NCBI GenBank assembly: GCA_900549915.1
Contig: URQF01000003.1
Location: 1-36,716, forward strand
From: an uncultured Mollicutes bacterium
GTDB taxonomy: Bacteria; Bacillota_I; Bacilli_A; RFN20; CAG-288
Direction of reading: 5' to 3'
Length of the DNA: 36,716 bases
A program made the translations under genes and the position numbers. Below the pieces are notes generated by a model. It saw nothing but the letters and a program-made list of their open reading frames with translations. It made no database searches and was not told where the DNA came from. Below are positions 23,683 to 31,955 of this stretch, one piece after another; within the stretch, counting starts at the first letter, position 1, and the number at the start of each line of letters is the position of its first letter.

Positions 23683-24869
23683 AAAAAGCGAATGTTGCTT
23701 TAATTGATGATGAAAAGCATATCGCGGATTTTTATTCTAAGATTATCCGGGATACTTTTTTTAAGGAAGCTGAGGTCTTTACTTTCTATTATTCAGAGGA
23801 TCTTCTTGCGAGTCAGATTTCTTTTGATTTGATTGTCTGCGATATCGATAGGCCTGCAATCGACGGAATCGAATTAGCGAAAAGAAGGCGAGAAAAAGGG
23901 AAAACAGAGATTATTTTTCTGACTGGAAGGAATGACTTCTCTCATTCCTATCAGGCTTTGCAGATTCCGAATGTCTCTTATATCCTGAAAATCGATGCGG
24001 CGGATAAGCTTGCGAATGCTGTTCGCGAGAAACTCTCTCAAATTAATGAGAAATGGGAACTTCGGTCTTATTATCGGAATATTGAAAACGAGAACCAGAA
24101 GCTTCAGGAAGAAAAAATCACTAAAGAGTTGAAGAAGGTTTTAGACGGCAACGAGGTTGAAAAAGGAGTGCGTTTTGATGACTCCTACCTGTTTTTGGCG
24201 AAGCTTTTCACTTCAAAAGAAGACAATACCTCGCTTCTGAGAAATTCTTTTTCCCTTCACACGGGAGAAATCCTGCGCTTAGAGGATGATCTCTATTTTT
24301 TCTTGAAGAATTCTTTGGAGCCCTCTTTTTACGAGAAGGCATCGGTGTCTAGGAATGCCATTTATCAGAGTACAAAGGACAGGTGCAGGCTTGTTTATTT
24401 GGATCATAAAGTGAAGAGGGAGGACTTTGCTTCCGTCTACGGAAGGCTTAAGGAGTATCTTCTTTCCCATTCCGAAAACGGGAACAGGGTCTCCGTTTTC
24501 CGTCTATCTGATGACAGGGACGAGTTCACTCAAAGGGATAACGATAATCGGTTCCTAAATGAAATCCATGAGTTTGTTCTAGAAGAGAGGGAAAGAGATG
24601 CAAGCCTGAATTCAATCGCAAAGCACTTCAACTACAATCCCTCTTATCTTTCCCGTCTATTTAAAGCAAAATACAACCAGAATATTAAAGACTATATTAT
24701 TTCCATTAAGCTGAAAAAAGCCAAGCAGCTGCTAAAAGAGACGGATTTGCTTACGAAAGAAATTGCGCAGAAACTCGGTTTTTATTCGATGTCTCACTTC
24801 TTCCGCGTGTTTAAGAAAGAATTCTCTAGGTCGCCAAATGAATTCCGAGAACTTTCCCGCAGAAAGTAA
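23679..24869 (+). CDS. YesN-like response regulator (REC plus AraC-type HTH)
   Basis: Transcription factor paired with the sensor kinase; its ATG overlaps the kinase stop (ATGA). The receiver domain (about residues 5-120) has the acidic pair D10/D11, phospho-acceptor D55 in VCDID-x-PAIDG, and the switch Thr/Lys positions around FLTG and LKID. The x after DID is AGG (23850-23852), where the family has Met (DIxMPxxDG). A poorly conserved linker follows, then two AraC helix-turn-helix motifs (LNSIAKHFNYNPSYLSRLFK and the final IAQKLGFYSMSHFFRVFKKE). The closing S-x-SPNEFR has AGG (24828-24830) where relatives carry GMSPxEYR. It probably activates the transporter operon starting at 24948. Confidence 0.92.
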   Translation: MKKANVALIDDEKHIADFYSKIIRDTFFKEAEVFTFYYSEDLLASQISFDLIVCDIDRPAIDGIELAKRRREKGKTEIIFLTGRNDFSHSYQALQIPNVSYILKIDAADKLANAVREKLSQINEKWELRSYYRNIENENQKLQEEKITKELKKVLDGNEVEKGVRFDDSYLFLAKLFTSKEDNTSLLRNSFSLHTGEILRLEDDLYFFLKNSLEPSFYEKASVSRNAIYQSTKDRCRLVYLDHKVKREDFASVYGRLKEYLLSHSENGNRVSVFRLSDDRDEFTQRDNDNRFLNEIHEFVLEERERDASLNSIAKHFNYNPSYLSRLFKAKYNQNIKDYIISIKLKKAKQLLKETDLLTKEIAQKLGFYSMSHFFRVFKKEFSRSPNEFRELSRRK

Positions 24870-24899
24870 AAGAAGCACATAAATGTCATTTTTTGAGAA

Positions 24900-24928
24900 T
24901 TGAAACGCTTTCATACCGAAATTATGAT
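24900..24928 (+). promoter_or_regulatory. Promoter of the sugar-transport operon with overlapping cre-like operator
   Basis: TTGAAA (24900-24905) and TATGAT (24923-24928) have 17-base spacing. A 13-bp site with TGAAA/TTTCA arms (TGAAACGCTTTCA, 24901-24913) overlaps the -35, as expected for a LacI/CcpA-family operator. AGGAGG precedes ATG 24948. Confidence 0.65.
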
Positions 24929-24947
24929 AATTTCAGGAGGATAGAAT

Positions 24948-26606
24948 ATGACAACCATCAAGAAAAACAGGATTTTGGCACTTGCATTTGCTTCAATTTT
25001 CACAATGACAGCAGGATGCAAACAGAAAGAAAGCGAAAGCGTTTCTGTCTATAAGGATCCGGAATACCGCCCGTTTGGCAAATACGATGAACCGGTAAAT
25101 ATCAAAGGGGTCAGGGAATATCTTGACCATAATGATAGCCGTGTTCCTTCATCAACAACACCGGATAACCAGAAATTTATTCAGATCCTGAGAGATGAGC
25201 TGAATATCAATTTTGAGTATAGGTGGAAGGTTTCTCCAGCCCAATATGAAAACAAATTAACCTCTTCTATCTTATCCAAACAATATCCGGATATTCTGAA
25301 GGTAACCGCCAGTCAGTATGCAGACTTTAAGAGTACCGGACTTTTGGCCGATTTGACGGAAACCTATAAATATGCATCACCGGCAGTCAAGAAATTCCTT
25401 GACCGTGATTCAAGTGTCATTGAATCCCTAAAAGACGAAGATGGGAAAATCTATGCTATTCCTCAGTATGATGATTATAAAAAGGAAATCCCGGTAAGGT
25501 ATTATCGCAAGGACTGGCTGAATGAACTTGGGCTTTCGGAGCCGAAGAATCCGTTGGAACTGACAAATGTCCTGACACAGTTTAAGACGAAGAAAGGGGC
25601 TACTGACGGAATCGCTTTGTTCAAGGAAAGGAAGTCATCTTATTTTTCCTTCGATTATTATAGGCAGAGGTTTGGCTACCAACCCTATACCTGGATTGAT
25701 GATGGAACCGGCAATTTACAAAGTGCAGATGTTTCTCAGGATGCAAAAGATGCCCTCACTTACTTCTCCGGACTCTATCAGGATGGACTGAGGCCGAAGG
25801 ATTATGCTTCCCGGGATGCTTCTCAGGCAGAGAGCTCTGTCAAGTCTCAGAAAGCCGGCGTTGTTTTTGGACCTTGGTGGCAATACGAATATCCAATTGG
25901 TTCTCTCCTCCAGACTCAGGAATGGGGATGCTGTCCGATTCCTCTTGCTGAGGGAAAAAAGACAACGGTTTCCAGACAGAATATTTCCTATTATTATGTT
26001 GTTCTGAAACAGTGCAAGCATCCGGAAGCACTAAGGAAGAGGATTAACAGGTATATTGACGCGGATGGCAAGCCGGGATGCAATGCATCCGATGGGTACG
26101 TCTGGTCCTGGTGCCCGACACAGTTTAACGATCCAAATGACGTTGATGAGACTTTCCTCAAAATCAATGCACAGCTTAAGACGGATCCTACGGCCAGCCA
26201 ACCGGCTCCGGATACCTTTACTAGCCATGAGAAGAAGCTTTGGAACGCTTATCCGAACTATCTGAAGTGGAACGAAGACCATGGTTCGACTAAATTCGAA
26301 GAAAATAACTTTGCCAATATCATCGGCCGTATCAATCAGGATGGCGCTTGGGCTGCAATCCGGAAGACAGATGAAGACAAAAAAGTTAAATTCAATGAGT
26401 TCTATGGTATCCCGGGAGACCAGAGGTCTGATTTCGGAAGCCAGATAACAACACATACCGATGTCTACTTCTCTGAAGTCATAACTGGAAAGAAAAATCT
26501 GAATTCGACCTGGGATGAATATGTTAAAGAATGGAATAATCTTCACGGAAAACAGATTTCGGAAGAAATCAACGCTTGGTATAAGTCTACTAAGTCAGGT
26601 AAATAA
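24948..26606 (+). CDS. LplA-like extracellular solute-binding lipoprotein
   Basis: Sugar-binding component of an ABC importer. The lipoprotein signal peptide spans residues 1-23 (LALAFASIFTMTAGC; Cys at residue 24). The 552-residue length and motifs (NINFEYRWKVSPAQYENKL, YPDILKVTASQY, GKIYAIPQYD, VRYYRKDWLNELGL) match the LplA/YtcQ cluster that binds complex oligosaccharides in Firmicutes. AGGAGG with 8-base spacing fixes the start. The two permease genes follow after 2 and 10 bases. The ligand cannot be read, though the glycosidases downstream suggest a plant- or mucus-type oligosaccharide. Confidence 0.92.
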   Translation: MTTIKKNRILALAFASIFTMTAGCKQKESESVSVYKDPEYRPFGKYDEPVNIKGVREYLDHNDSRVPSSTTPDNQKFIQILRDELNINFEYRWKVSPAQYENKLTSSILSKQYPDILKVTASQYADFKSTGLLADLTETYKYASPAVKKFLDRDSSVIESLKDEDGKIYAIPQYDDYKKEIPVRYYRKDWLNELGLSEPKNPLELTNVLTQFKTKKGATDGIALFKERKSSYFSFDYYRQRFGYQPYTWIDDGTGNLQSADVSQDAKDALTYFSGLYQDGLRPKDYASRDASQAESSVKSQKAGVVFGPWWQYEYPIGSLLQTQEWGCCPIPLAEGKKTTVSRQNISYYYVVLKQCKHPEALRKRINRYIDADGKPGCNASDGYVWSWCPTQFNDPNDVDETFLKINAQLKTDPTASQPAPDTFTSHEKKLWNAYPNYLKWNEDHGSTKFEENNFANIIGRINQDGAWAAIRKTDEDKKVKFNEFYGIPGDQRSDFGSQITTHTDVYFSEVITGKKNLNSTWDEYVKEWNNLHGKQISEEINAWYKSTKSGK

Positions 26607-26608
26607 TA

Positions 26609-27556
26609 ATGACTGCCGCTGGCATTAATCTTAGACCAGTCTCCAAGAAAGAAAAAAGAAGGCAATTTTTTAAATCACAAGGAGTCTGGTGGGCTAGGCT
26701 GCTTCCTGGTCTTCTGCTTACCCTGATTTTCAAATATGGATCAAGGTTTGGCATTGTCATTGCCTTTGAAGATTTCAATTATGCAAAAGGTGGATTTTTA
26801 GGACATAAATGGGTTGGTTTAGATAACTTCATCTATGTTTTCCAGCTTTCCGGATTTCTTCAATCGGTAAAAAATACTCTGATTAGGCAAGCCTGGAAGG
26901 TCAGCCTTGGTATCATCGTCCCTTTGGTTCTTGCTCTTCTGATTAATGAGGTTGGTAAAAAGTGGTTTGCAAAGTTTGTTCAAACGACCTTCTTCCTTCC
27001 CTTCTTTCTGAGCTGGGTTATCTTAGGAGGAGTTATTAATCAGATTTTCTCCTATAACGGTATTATCAATGCGGTCGGTTCCTTCTTCGGTGCTGAAAAA
27101 GTACTATTCCTGACAGACAATCGTGTCTTCCGAACAATCAGGATCATAACGGATGTCTGGAAAGGAAGGGGATATAATAGGGTAATCTTCTTAGCCGCTA
27201 TTATCGGTATTGATCAATCCCTTTATGAAGCAGCTGAAATCGATGGAGCGAATCGTCTTCAGCGAGTTCTCCATATCACTCTTCCTGGCATAAGGCCGAT
27301 GGTTGTCAGGCTTTCGACTTTATCTTTAAGTGGATTGCTGAACGGCAACTTTGATCAAATCTATATTCTCTATAATCCTCTTGTTTATCAGACGGGGGAT
27401 ATCATCGATACTTTCATCTATCGTATCTCCTTCTCTGGAAAAAGGCAGATGGATGTCGGCGCCGCAATTGGATTATTGAAATCTCTGCTCTCGATTCTTC
27501 TGATTGGTTCCACCTATTTTGTTGCTTATAAGAAATTCGATTATCGTATTTTCTAG
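26609..27556 (+). CDS. Oligosaccharide ABC importer permease, LplB/YteP-type
   Basis: First membrane subunit of the importer, six transmembrane helices expected. The N-terminal segment reads FKYGS-x-FGIVIAFEDFN, where x is AGG (26744-26746) and the family has Met (PMYG / PMxG). The cytoplasmic EAA loop, which docks with the ATPase, is YEAAEIDGANRLQRVLHITL followed by PG. After it, AGG codons fall at Met/hydrophobic positions of GI-x-PMVV-x-LSTLSL. The segment DQIYILYNPLVYQTGDIIDT is typical for LplB relatives. Length 315 is normal. It starts 2 bases after the SBP stop. Confidence 0.93.
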   Translation: MTAAGINLRPVSKKEKRRQFFKSQGVWWARLLPGLLLTLIFKYGSRFGIVIAFEDFNYAKGGFLGHKWVGLDNFIYVFQLSGFLQSVKNTLIRQAWKVSLGIIVPLVLALLINEVGKKWFAKFVQTTFFLPFFLSWVILGGVINQIFSYNGIINAVGSFFGAEKVLFLTDNRVFRTIRIITDVWKGRGYNRVIFLAAIIGIDQSLYEAAEIDGANRLQRVLHITLPGIRPMVVRLSTLSLSGLLNGNFDQIYILYNPLVYQTGDIIDTFIYRISFSGKRQMDVGAAIGLLKSLLSILLIGSTYFVAYKKFDYRIF

Positions 27557-27566
27557 GAGAAGACAT

Positions 27567-28514
27567 ATGGAAAAAACGAACAACACCATTACACGCAAGT
27601 TTTCTCTTTTTGCTAGTACGGATACAGTATCCCGAAAGATTTTCGTTGTCTGCAACTACATTTTTCTTGCGATTCTTTCTCTCATCTGTATTGCTCCTTT
27701 TGCCCATCTTCTTGCGCTTTCTTTTTCGGGTGATGCCTATACAAGTGCGGGACAAGTCGGACTTGTCCCTAAAGGATTCACTTTAGATGCCTATATCCTT
27801 CTTGCCGGAAAACCGGAATTCTTCCGTGCTTTCGGAATCTCGGTCGCCCGTACGATCTTGGGAACTCTCTTCTCTTTGCTTGTAGTCATTCTTGCTGCCT
27901 ATCCTCTCTCAAAAGGCAACAAACGATTTAAAGGACGAACAGCACTTGCCTGGATTCTTGCTTTTACTAGGTGGTTCAGCGGAGGATTAGCAGCAACCTA
28001 TGTCCTCTATGGATCCTTAGGACTGATTGACAACTTCCTGGTATTCATCATTCCGAATGCCTGCGATGTCTACTTTGTTATCAGGCTGATGAATTTCTTC
28101 CGTAAGCTCCCCAAGGACCTCGAAGAAGCTGCAAGGAGGGATGGATGCTCTCAGCTTCAGATTCTCTTTAAAATCTTTGTTCCTCTTTCGATTCCTGCCA
28201 TTGTTACCATTGTTCTCTTTACTGCAGTCGGACAGTGGAATTCCTGGTTCGATGGTATTCTCTTCAGGAATGATCCGAAAAATTATCCGCTTCAGTCCTA
28301 TCTATACAACAGGATCAGGTCTACCGATCCGACCAAGAGGGTATCGGCAGGTGGAAAACTCACTCCTGAACAGCTTGAGCAGTTAAAGAATATCGGTTCG
28401 AAGAATATCCAGTCTGCTCAGATTTTCTTAGGCAGGCTTCCGGTAACTATCATCTTCCCGTTTGTTCAGAAGTACTTTGTCAAAGGCCTGACCTTAGGAG
28501 GTGTTAAAGAATGA
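27567..28514 (+). CDS. Oligosaccharide ABC importer permease, LplC/YtcP-type
   Basis: Second membrane subunit. The start is placed at ATG 27567 with GGAG just upstream; a longer frame upstream lies inside the previous gene. The EAA loop reads EEAA-x-x-DGCSQLQIL, with two consecutive AGG codons (28134-28139) where the family has EAAMIDGA/EAA-MM. Other hallmarks are IAPFAHLLALSFSG, NFFRKLP and GQWNSWFDGILF. The end includes PVTIIFPFVQKYFVKGLTLG, characteristic of this cluster. It overlaps the next gene by four bases (ATGA at 28511). No ATPase gene is near, so a shared ATPase must serve this pair. Confidence 0.93.
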   Translation: MEKTNNTITRKFSLFASTDTVSRKIFVVCNYIFLAILSLICIAPFAHLLALSFSGDAYTSAGQVGLVPKGFTLDAYILLAGKPEFFRAFGISVARTILGTLFSLLVVILAAYPLSKGNKRFKGRTALAWILAFTRWFSGGLAATYVLYGSLGLIDNFLVFIIPNACDVYFVIRLMNFFRKLPKDLEEAARRDGCSQLQILFKIFVPLSIPAIVTIVLFTAVGQWNSWFDGILFRNDPKNYPLQSYLYNRIRSTDPTKRVSAGGKLTPEQLEQLKNIGSKNIQSAQIFLGRLPVTIIFPFVQKYFVKGLTLGGVKE

Positions 28515-30163
28515 AAAAGACCTTGTCTTTTTTCCTTTCAGCTTTTGTTCTGACTTCGTGCGGAGTCACTTCTGTTTCTCCTTCGGTTTCTGTTCCTACA
28601 CCCGAAAAAGAATGTTCTGTTCTTGTTTGCTTCTCTGGAGATGGAGAGGAAGGAAAAAGTCTGAAAATAAAAGAATCTTTCCGGGAAAGAAATAAAACAT
28701 CTTCTATTAGCTATGAAAGGCTTCCTCTTGGAACAAATGGAAGCAACTATTCTTCATTAGTTGAGAGTAAAGTTCTGTCGGCTGATTATGCCAAAGTTCT
28801 TGTTATCGGTCAGAAAACAGGATTCTATTTACAGGATACCTTTCAACATCTGCAGGGAATCGATTTCGTTACCATCGATGCTGAAAATATTTATTCCTAT
28901 TCCAATGTCAGGAGCTACGATTTCATTCCGGAAGAGATTGGATATCTCGCTTCGGGTTTGAGGAAAGAAAACAAAGTCGGCTATTTTTCTTCCTTTGATG
29001 ATCAAAACGATAAAAAAAGACTATTTGGTTTTCTCCAGAAGCAGAAGGAAATCTCTGTCTCTAAGCACGTCTATGTTCACCATATTGAGGAAACCTCCAA
29101 TTATGAAAAAACAGTTGCTTATTATAATTACTTAAAGGAAAAAGGAGTTCAGGCACTATTTGAATCAATCGGAGATAATTATGATTTTCTTCCTGAAGAA
29201 GAGAAGAGGAAAGTTATCTCTGTTTCTTCTTCGGATTTTCTCTACAAGGACAGGGAGGCTGTTTACGATCGGGTTGAAAAGGACATTCTTTCCCAAAAAG
29301 TCAAAAACACAGAGTTATCTTATAAGGATGGGTATCTGAAATTCAAAGACGGACATCAGGAAACGCTATCTTATCTTCCTTATGATGAAGGACAATTCAA
29401 ACAGTTATCCGAGGAACTGATAGTCGATTCTTCAAATGATTATGGTCCGAAATACTCTGTCGATATTCCCTATCATGAAGGAATCCCCGAATGCGGTGAG
29501 ACCAATGATTGGAAACATGCTCCACGTTATGGTGCTGATCATGGACGAAAACCATCTGGATGGACAGCTATAGGCGCCTGGGCGACCATCTATAGCCAAG
29601 AAGGGTTCAGACGGGCGGAAAATACCGGAATTGAATTCAAGAACAGGAGAATCTGGGGGTACACTGAGCAGACCGGTTGGAAACTGATTGAATGGGCGAA
29701 CCCGGTCGGCTCTTTCTACGACAAAGACTTCAAGAATGATTATCACAAGGATTTCCCGCTCTGTTTCAGAAACAATCCAAGTAATAAGACGACTCAGATT
29801 AAACTGGATGGAACAAACAAGGGCTTCAATTATCATCCTTTTTCCAGCCAGAACGACCTGATTCCTGCCGGACTCGAAAATCTCACCTATGTTATCTCCA
29901 CAATGGACATTCGTCTCATTGTCTGGGATAAAAACAAGGAATCTGATATTGACAATGCAAAATACGTGGCAAACATCGGAGCAGATTACTGGAGTAAAAA
30001 AGGCGCTGTCTGGCAGCCGGACTGGTCGACAAACCGTGATGTCTGTGTTGGACAATTTCGGACAATTACCAAAAAATGGAAAACTCTCTATAGGACTAAT
30101 ATTCCCATAGATCAATACGATTCCGTCGTAAAGGACGGAAAGTTCTTATCTGAATTCGAGTAA
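28511..30163 (+). CDS. Lipoprotein with BMP-like N-terminal and unknown C-terminal domain
   Basis: A 550-residue lipoprotein (signal FFLSAFVLTSC, Cys at residue 17). Residues ~35-280 resemble the PnrA/BMP nucleoside- and small-ligand-binding fold: a TGFYLQDTFQ segment and EEIGYLASGLRKENKVGYFS. Residues ~310-550 form a different domain with a WTAIGAWATIYS stretch and FKNRRIWGYTEQTGWKLIE, found in surface proteins of gut Firmicutes but not assigned here. The combination suggests an extra ligand- or glycan-binding accessory of the importer. It is coupled to the permease gene by an ATGA overlap. The next gene follows after 96 bases. Confidence 0.75.
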   Translation: MKKTLSFFLSAFVLTSCGVTSVSPSVSVPTPEKECSVLVCFSGDGEEGKSLKIKESFRERNKTSSISYERLPLGTNGSNYSSLVESKVLSADYAKVLVIGQKTGFYLQDTFQHLQGIDFVTIDAENIYSYSNVRSYDFIPEEIGYLASGLRKENKVGYFSSFDDQNDKKRLFGFLQKQKEISVSKHVYVHHIEETSNYEKTVAYYNYLKEKGVQALFESIGDNYDFLPEEEKRKVISVSSSDFLYKDREAVYDRVEKDILSQKVKNTELSYKDGYLKFKDGHQETLSYLPYDEGQFKQLSEELIVDSSNDYGPKYSVDIPYHEGIPECGETNDWKHAPRYGADHGRKPSGWTAIGAWATIYSQEGFRRAENTGIEFKNRRIWGYTEQTGWKLIEWANPVGSFYDKDFKNDYHKDFPLCFRNNPSNKTTQIKLDGTNKGFNYHPFSSQNDLIPAGLENLTYVISTMDIRLIVWDKNKESDIDNAKYVANIGADYWSKKGAVWQPDWSTNRDVCVGQFRTITKKWKTLYRTNIPIDQYDSVVKDGKFLSEFE

Positions 30164-30216
30164 GATACGGGACGGGACTTGGTATACCAACAAAAGACGA
30201 ACTGGCAGTCCTTAGT

Positions 30217-30259
30217 AAGGAGAAAGTACAAATGAGGACTGGCTGTATGTACTTATTTT
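30217..30259 (+). promoter_or_regulatory. Hairpin between ribosome site and start codon
   Basis: AAGGAG (30217-30222) lies 37 bases before the lipoprotein ATG at 30260. In between is an inverted repeat AAGTACA (30224-30230) / TGTACTT (30248-30254). If it folds, the ribosome site would be only six bases from the ATG. A decoy ATG at 30232 opens a 31-codon frame in another phase. Confidence 0.5.
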
Positions 30260-31900
30260 ATGCGGAACAAATTCAAATGTTTGATGACAATCTTAAGTGC
30301 TCTGGCACTGACTGGATGTGGTGTTAAGACGAGTGAATCAGGAAATATTCCTTCTGAAACTGGTAAGAAGTCTTCTGTTTCTCAGCAAACCGGAAAAATA
30401 AACGGAATTACGATTAGGAAGGAAGGAGTCGCCTGTGAAACTGTGTCGGTTGGCGCAGGATACACGGTTCAGCTTTCTGCTGAGGTCAATGCAACCGGAA
30501 ATCCGGATAAAACCATTTCTTGGGAAACGAGTAATCCAAAGATTGCTACAGTCGATACGAACGGACTTGTTACTGGCGTTGATTTCGGTGATTGTGAGAT
30601 TAGTGCAAAAATCGGAAAAATCAAAGCAAGCTGCAAAGTCTCTGTCACTGACTATCATCGTTCCTCTTCGGTGTTTGAAAATATTACCCGTTTAGCAAAC
30701 AATCCTTACAATACACAGAACGGGCTTGCTGATTATGTGATTGATTGCTCATCCGAGGACTATGTTACGGTTAAGTTTGATCGTGGTGCTACGGATAAGT
30801 GGGCATCGATTATCTTAAATTATGATGCCAAAATCTATGACTATACTGATTTCCAGTTAGGAGTTGAGCTGGTTAGCGGAAATCTTTCAACGTTCGGTGT
30901 TGAGTTCCAGGGAACGAATGATTTCAAATCATTTTATAACGTTTCCTTGGAACAGGGAAAAGAAGCCGTTTTGAATGTTCCGCTTACCGACTATATTATC
31001 GAAGATTCTGGCAGCTGGTCTTCTATTGCTTTAGAATTCAATAATCCGACAGATGATAATGATTCTAATCGCAAGGAAAACGAAAATGTTGAATTACGAA
31101 TCAAGAAAGCAAAACTTGTGAAAGGAGAAAAGAAAGCGCCTGGAAAAGTCGAAGGCCTGAAATTCGATGAGACTCTTCAGAAGCTCTCTTTTAAGAAAGT
31201 CATTGGGGCAACAGAATATAAGATCGAGGCGACAAAAGATGGTTCCCCCCTTGAATTAGATACTGCTTATACCCGCTTTGCTTCTATTACAGAGCCGATG
31301 ACCGATATCCGTACGGTTTTCACTCCGAAGAAGACAAAAGATATCAATCAGAACTTCGCTGAAATCAAAGGTGTCTATACTTTCCAGATTACAGCAAAGA
31401 ATAGTGTCGGATTTGGAACGCCTAGCGAGAAAATCACTGTCAATATTGATCAGAATGCTGGTGAGGAGAAGTCCGGATTCACTTGCATTGGATTTACCGA
31501 TGGAACGATTAGTCCGAATCAATGGAATGGAGATAAGGAATCGTATTCTACAGAAAAGAAGGAAGACGGATACCATTTGAAGTTTACTGGAAGTGCTGGC
31601 CATGAGTGGGATTCCTTTACTGCGAACTTTGGTACAGCCCAGGCGTTTAAACACTTCAAAATGAAGTTCTCCGTTCTTAAGGGAAATCCTGTAGAGGCAA
31701 TTGCCGAACTTTCCGGTCAAACCGACGAAGGAAAACAGCAGCATTCCTTTACCATCACCGAAGGGGAAAATGTTGTGGCATTTGACATTACCTGCGATAC
31801 CACAAAAGGCTTTGGTGTTTTAAGCCTTCAGTTTGGTCATTCCGGTGCCGCCTGCGGAGAAACCGAAATTCTTCTTACCGATTTAGAAATTACGGAATAA
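30260..31900 (+). CDS. Lipoprotein with Big_2 and carbohydrate-binding-like domains
   Basis: A 546-residue surface lipoprotein. Signal residues 1-20 include LSALALTGC. Residues ~65-135 are a bacterial Ig-like (Big_2) domain: ISWETSNPKIATVDTNGLVT, then GVDFGDCEISAK. Residues ~155-275 and ~410-545 are two beta-rich blocks with similar layout (WSSIALEF / WDSFTANF, then a DI/DL end), suggesting a pair of jelly-roll carbohydrate-binding domains. Between them is an FN3-like segment (PGKVEGLKFDETLQKLSFKK). It likely displays or captures polysaccharide for the importer. The start is ATG 30260; see the hairpin upstream. A terminator follows the stop. Confidence 0.8.
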   Translation: MRNKFKCLMTILSALALTGCGVKTSESGNIPSETGKKSSVSQQTGKINGITIRKEGVACETVSVGAGYTVQLSAEVNATGNPDKTISWETSNPKIATVDTNGLVTGVDFGDCEISAKIGKIKASCKVSVTDYHRSSSVFENITRLANNPYNTQNGLADYVIDCSSEDYVTVKFDRGATDKWASIILNYDAKIYDYTDFQLGVELVSGNLSTFGVEFQGTNDFKSFYNVSLEQGKEAVLNVPLTDYIIEDSGSWSSIALEFNNPTDDNDSNRKENENVELRIKKAKLVKGEKKAPGKVEGLKFDETLQKLSFKKVIGATEYKIEATKDGSPLELDTAYTRFASITEPMTDIRTVFTPKKTKDINQNFAEIKGVYTFQITAKNSVGFGTPSEKITVNIDQNAGEEKSGFTCIGFTDGTISPNQWNGDKESYSTEKKEDGYHLKFTGSAGHEWDSFTANFGTAQAFKHFKMKFSVLKGNPVEAIAELSGQTDEGKQQHSFTITEGENVVAFDITCDTTKGFGVLSLQFGHSGAACGETEILLTDLEITE

Positions 31901-31919
31901 TTTCCAGAAAGGAGACAAA

Positions 31920-31950
31920 AGGCTGCTAATTCTTTAGCAGCCTCTTTATT
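31920..31950 (+). terminator. Intrinsic terminator between transporter and hydrolase genes
   Basis: AGGCTGCTAA (31920-31929), loop TTCT, TTAGCAGCCT (31934-31943), then CTCTTTATTT. It lies between an AAAGGAG site and the GH37 ATG, so it may act as attenuator, with the hydrolases expressed by read-through. Confidence 0.75.
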
Positions 31951-31955
31951 TCATT

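Noticed and set aside
30232..30327. A 31-codon frame starting 10 bases after AAGGAG, as a leader peptide.
   Set aside because: Its product shows no amino-acid run or signal typical of attenuation; the lipoprotein signal peptide is in the other frame. Kept only as part of the hairpin observation.
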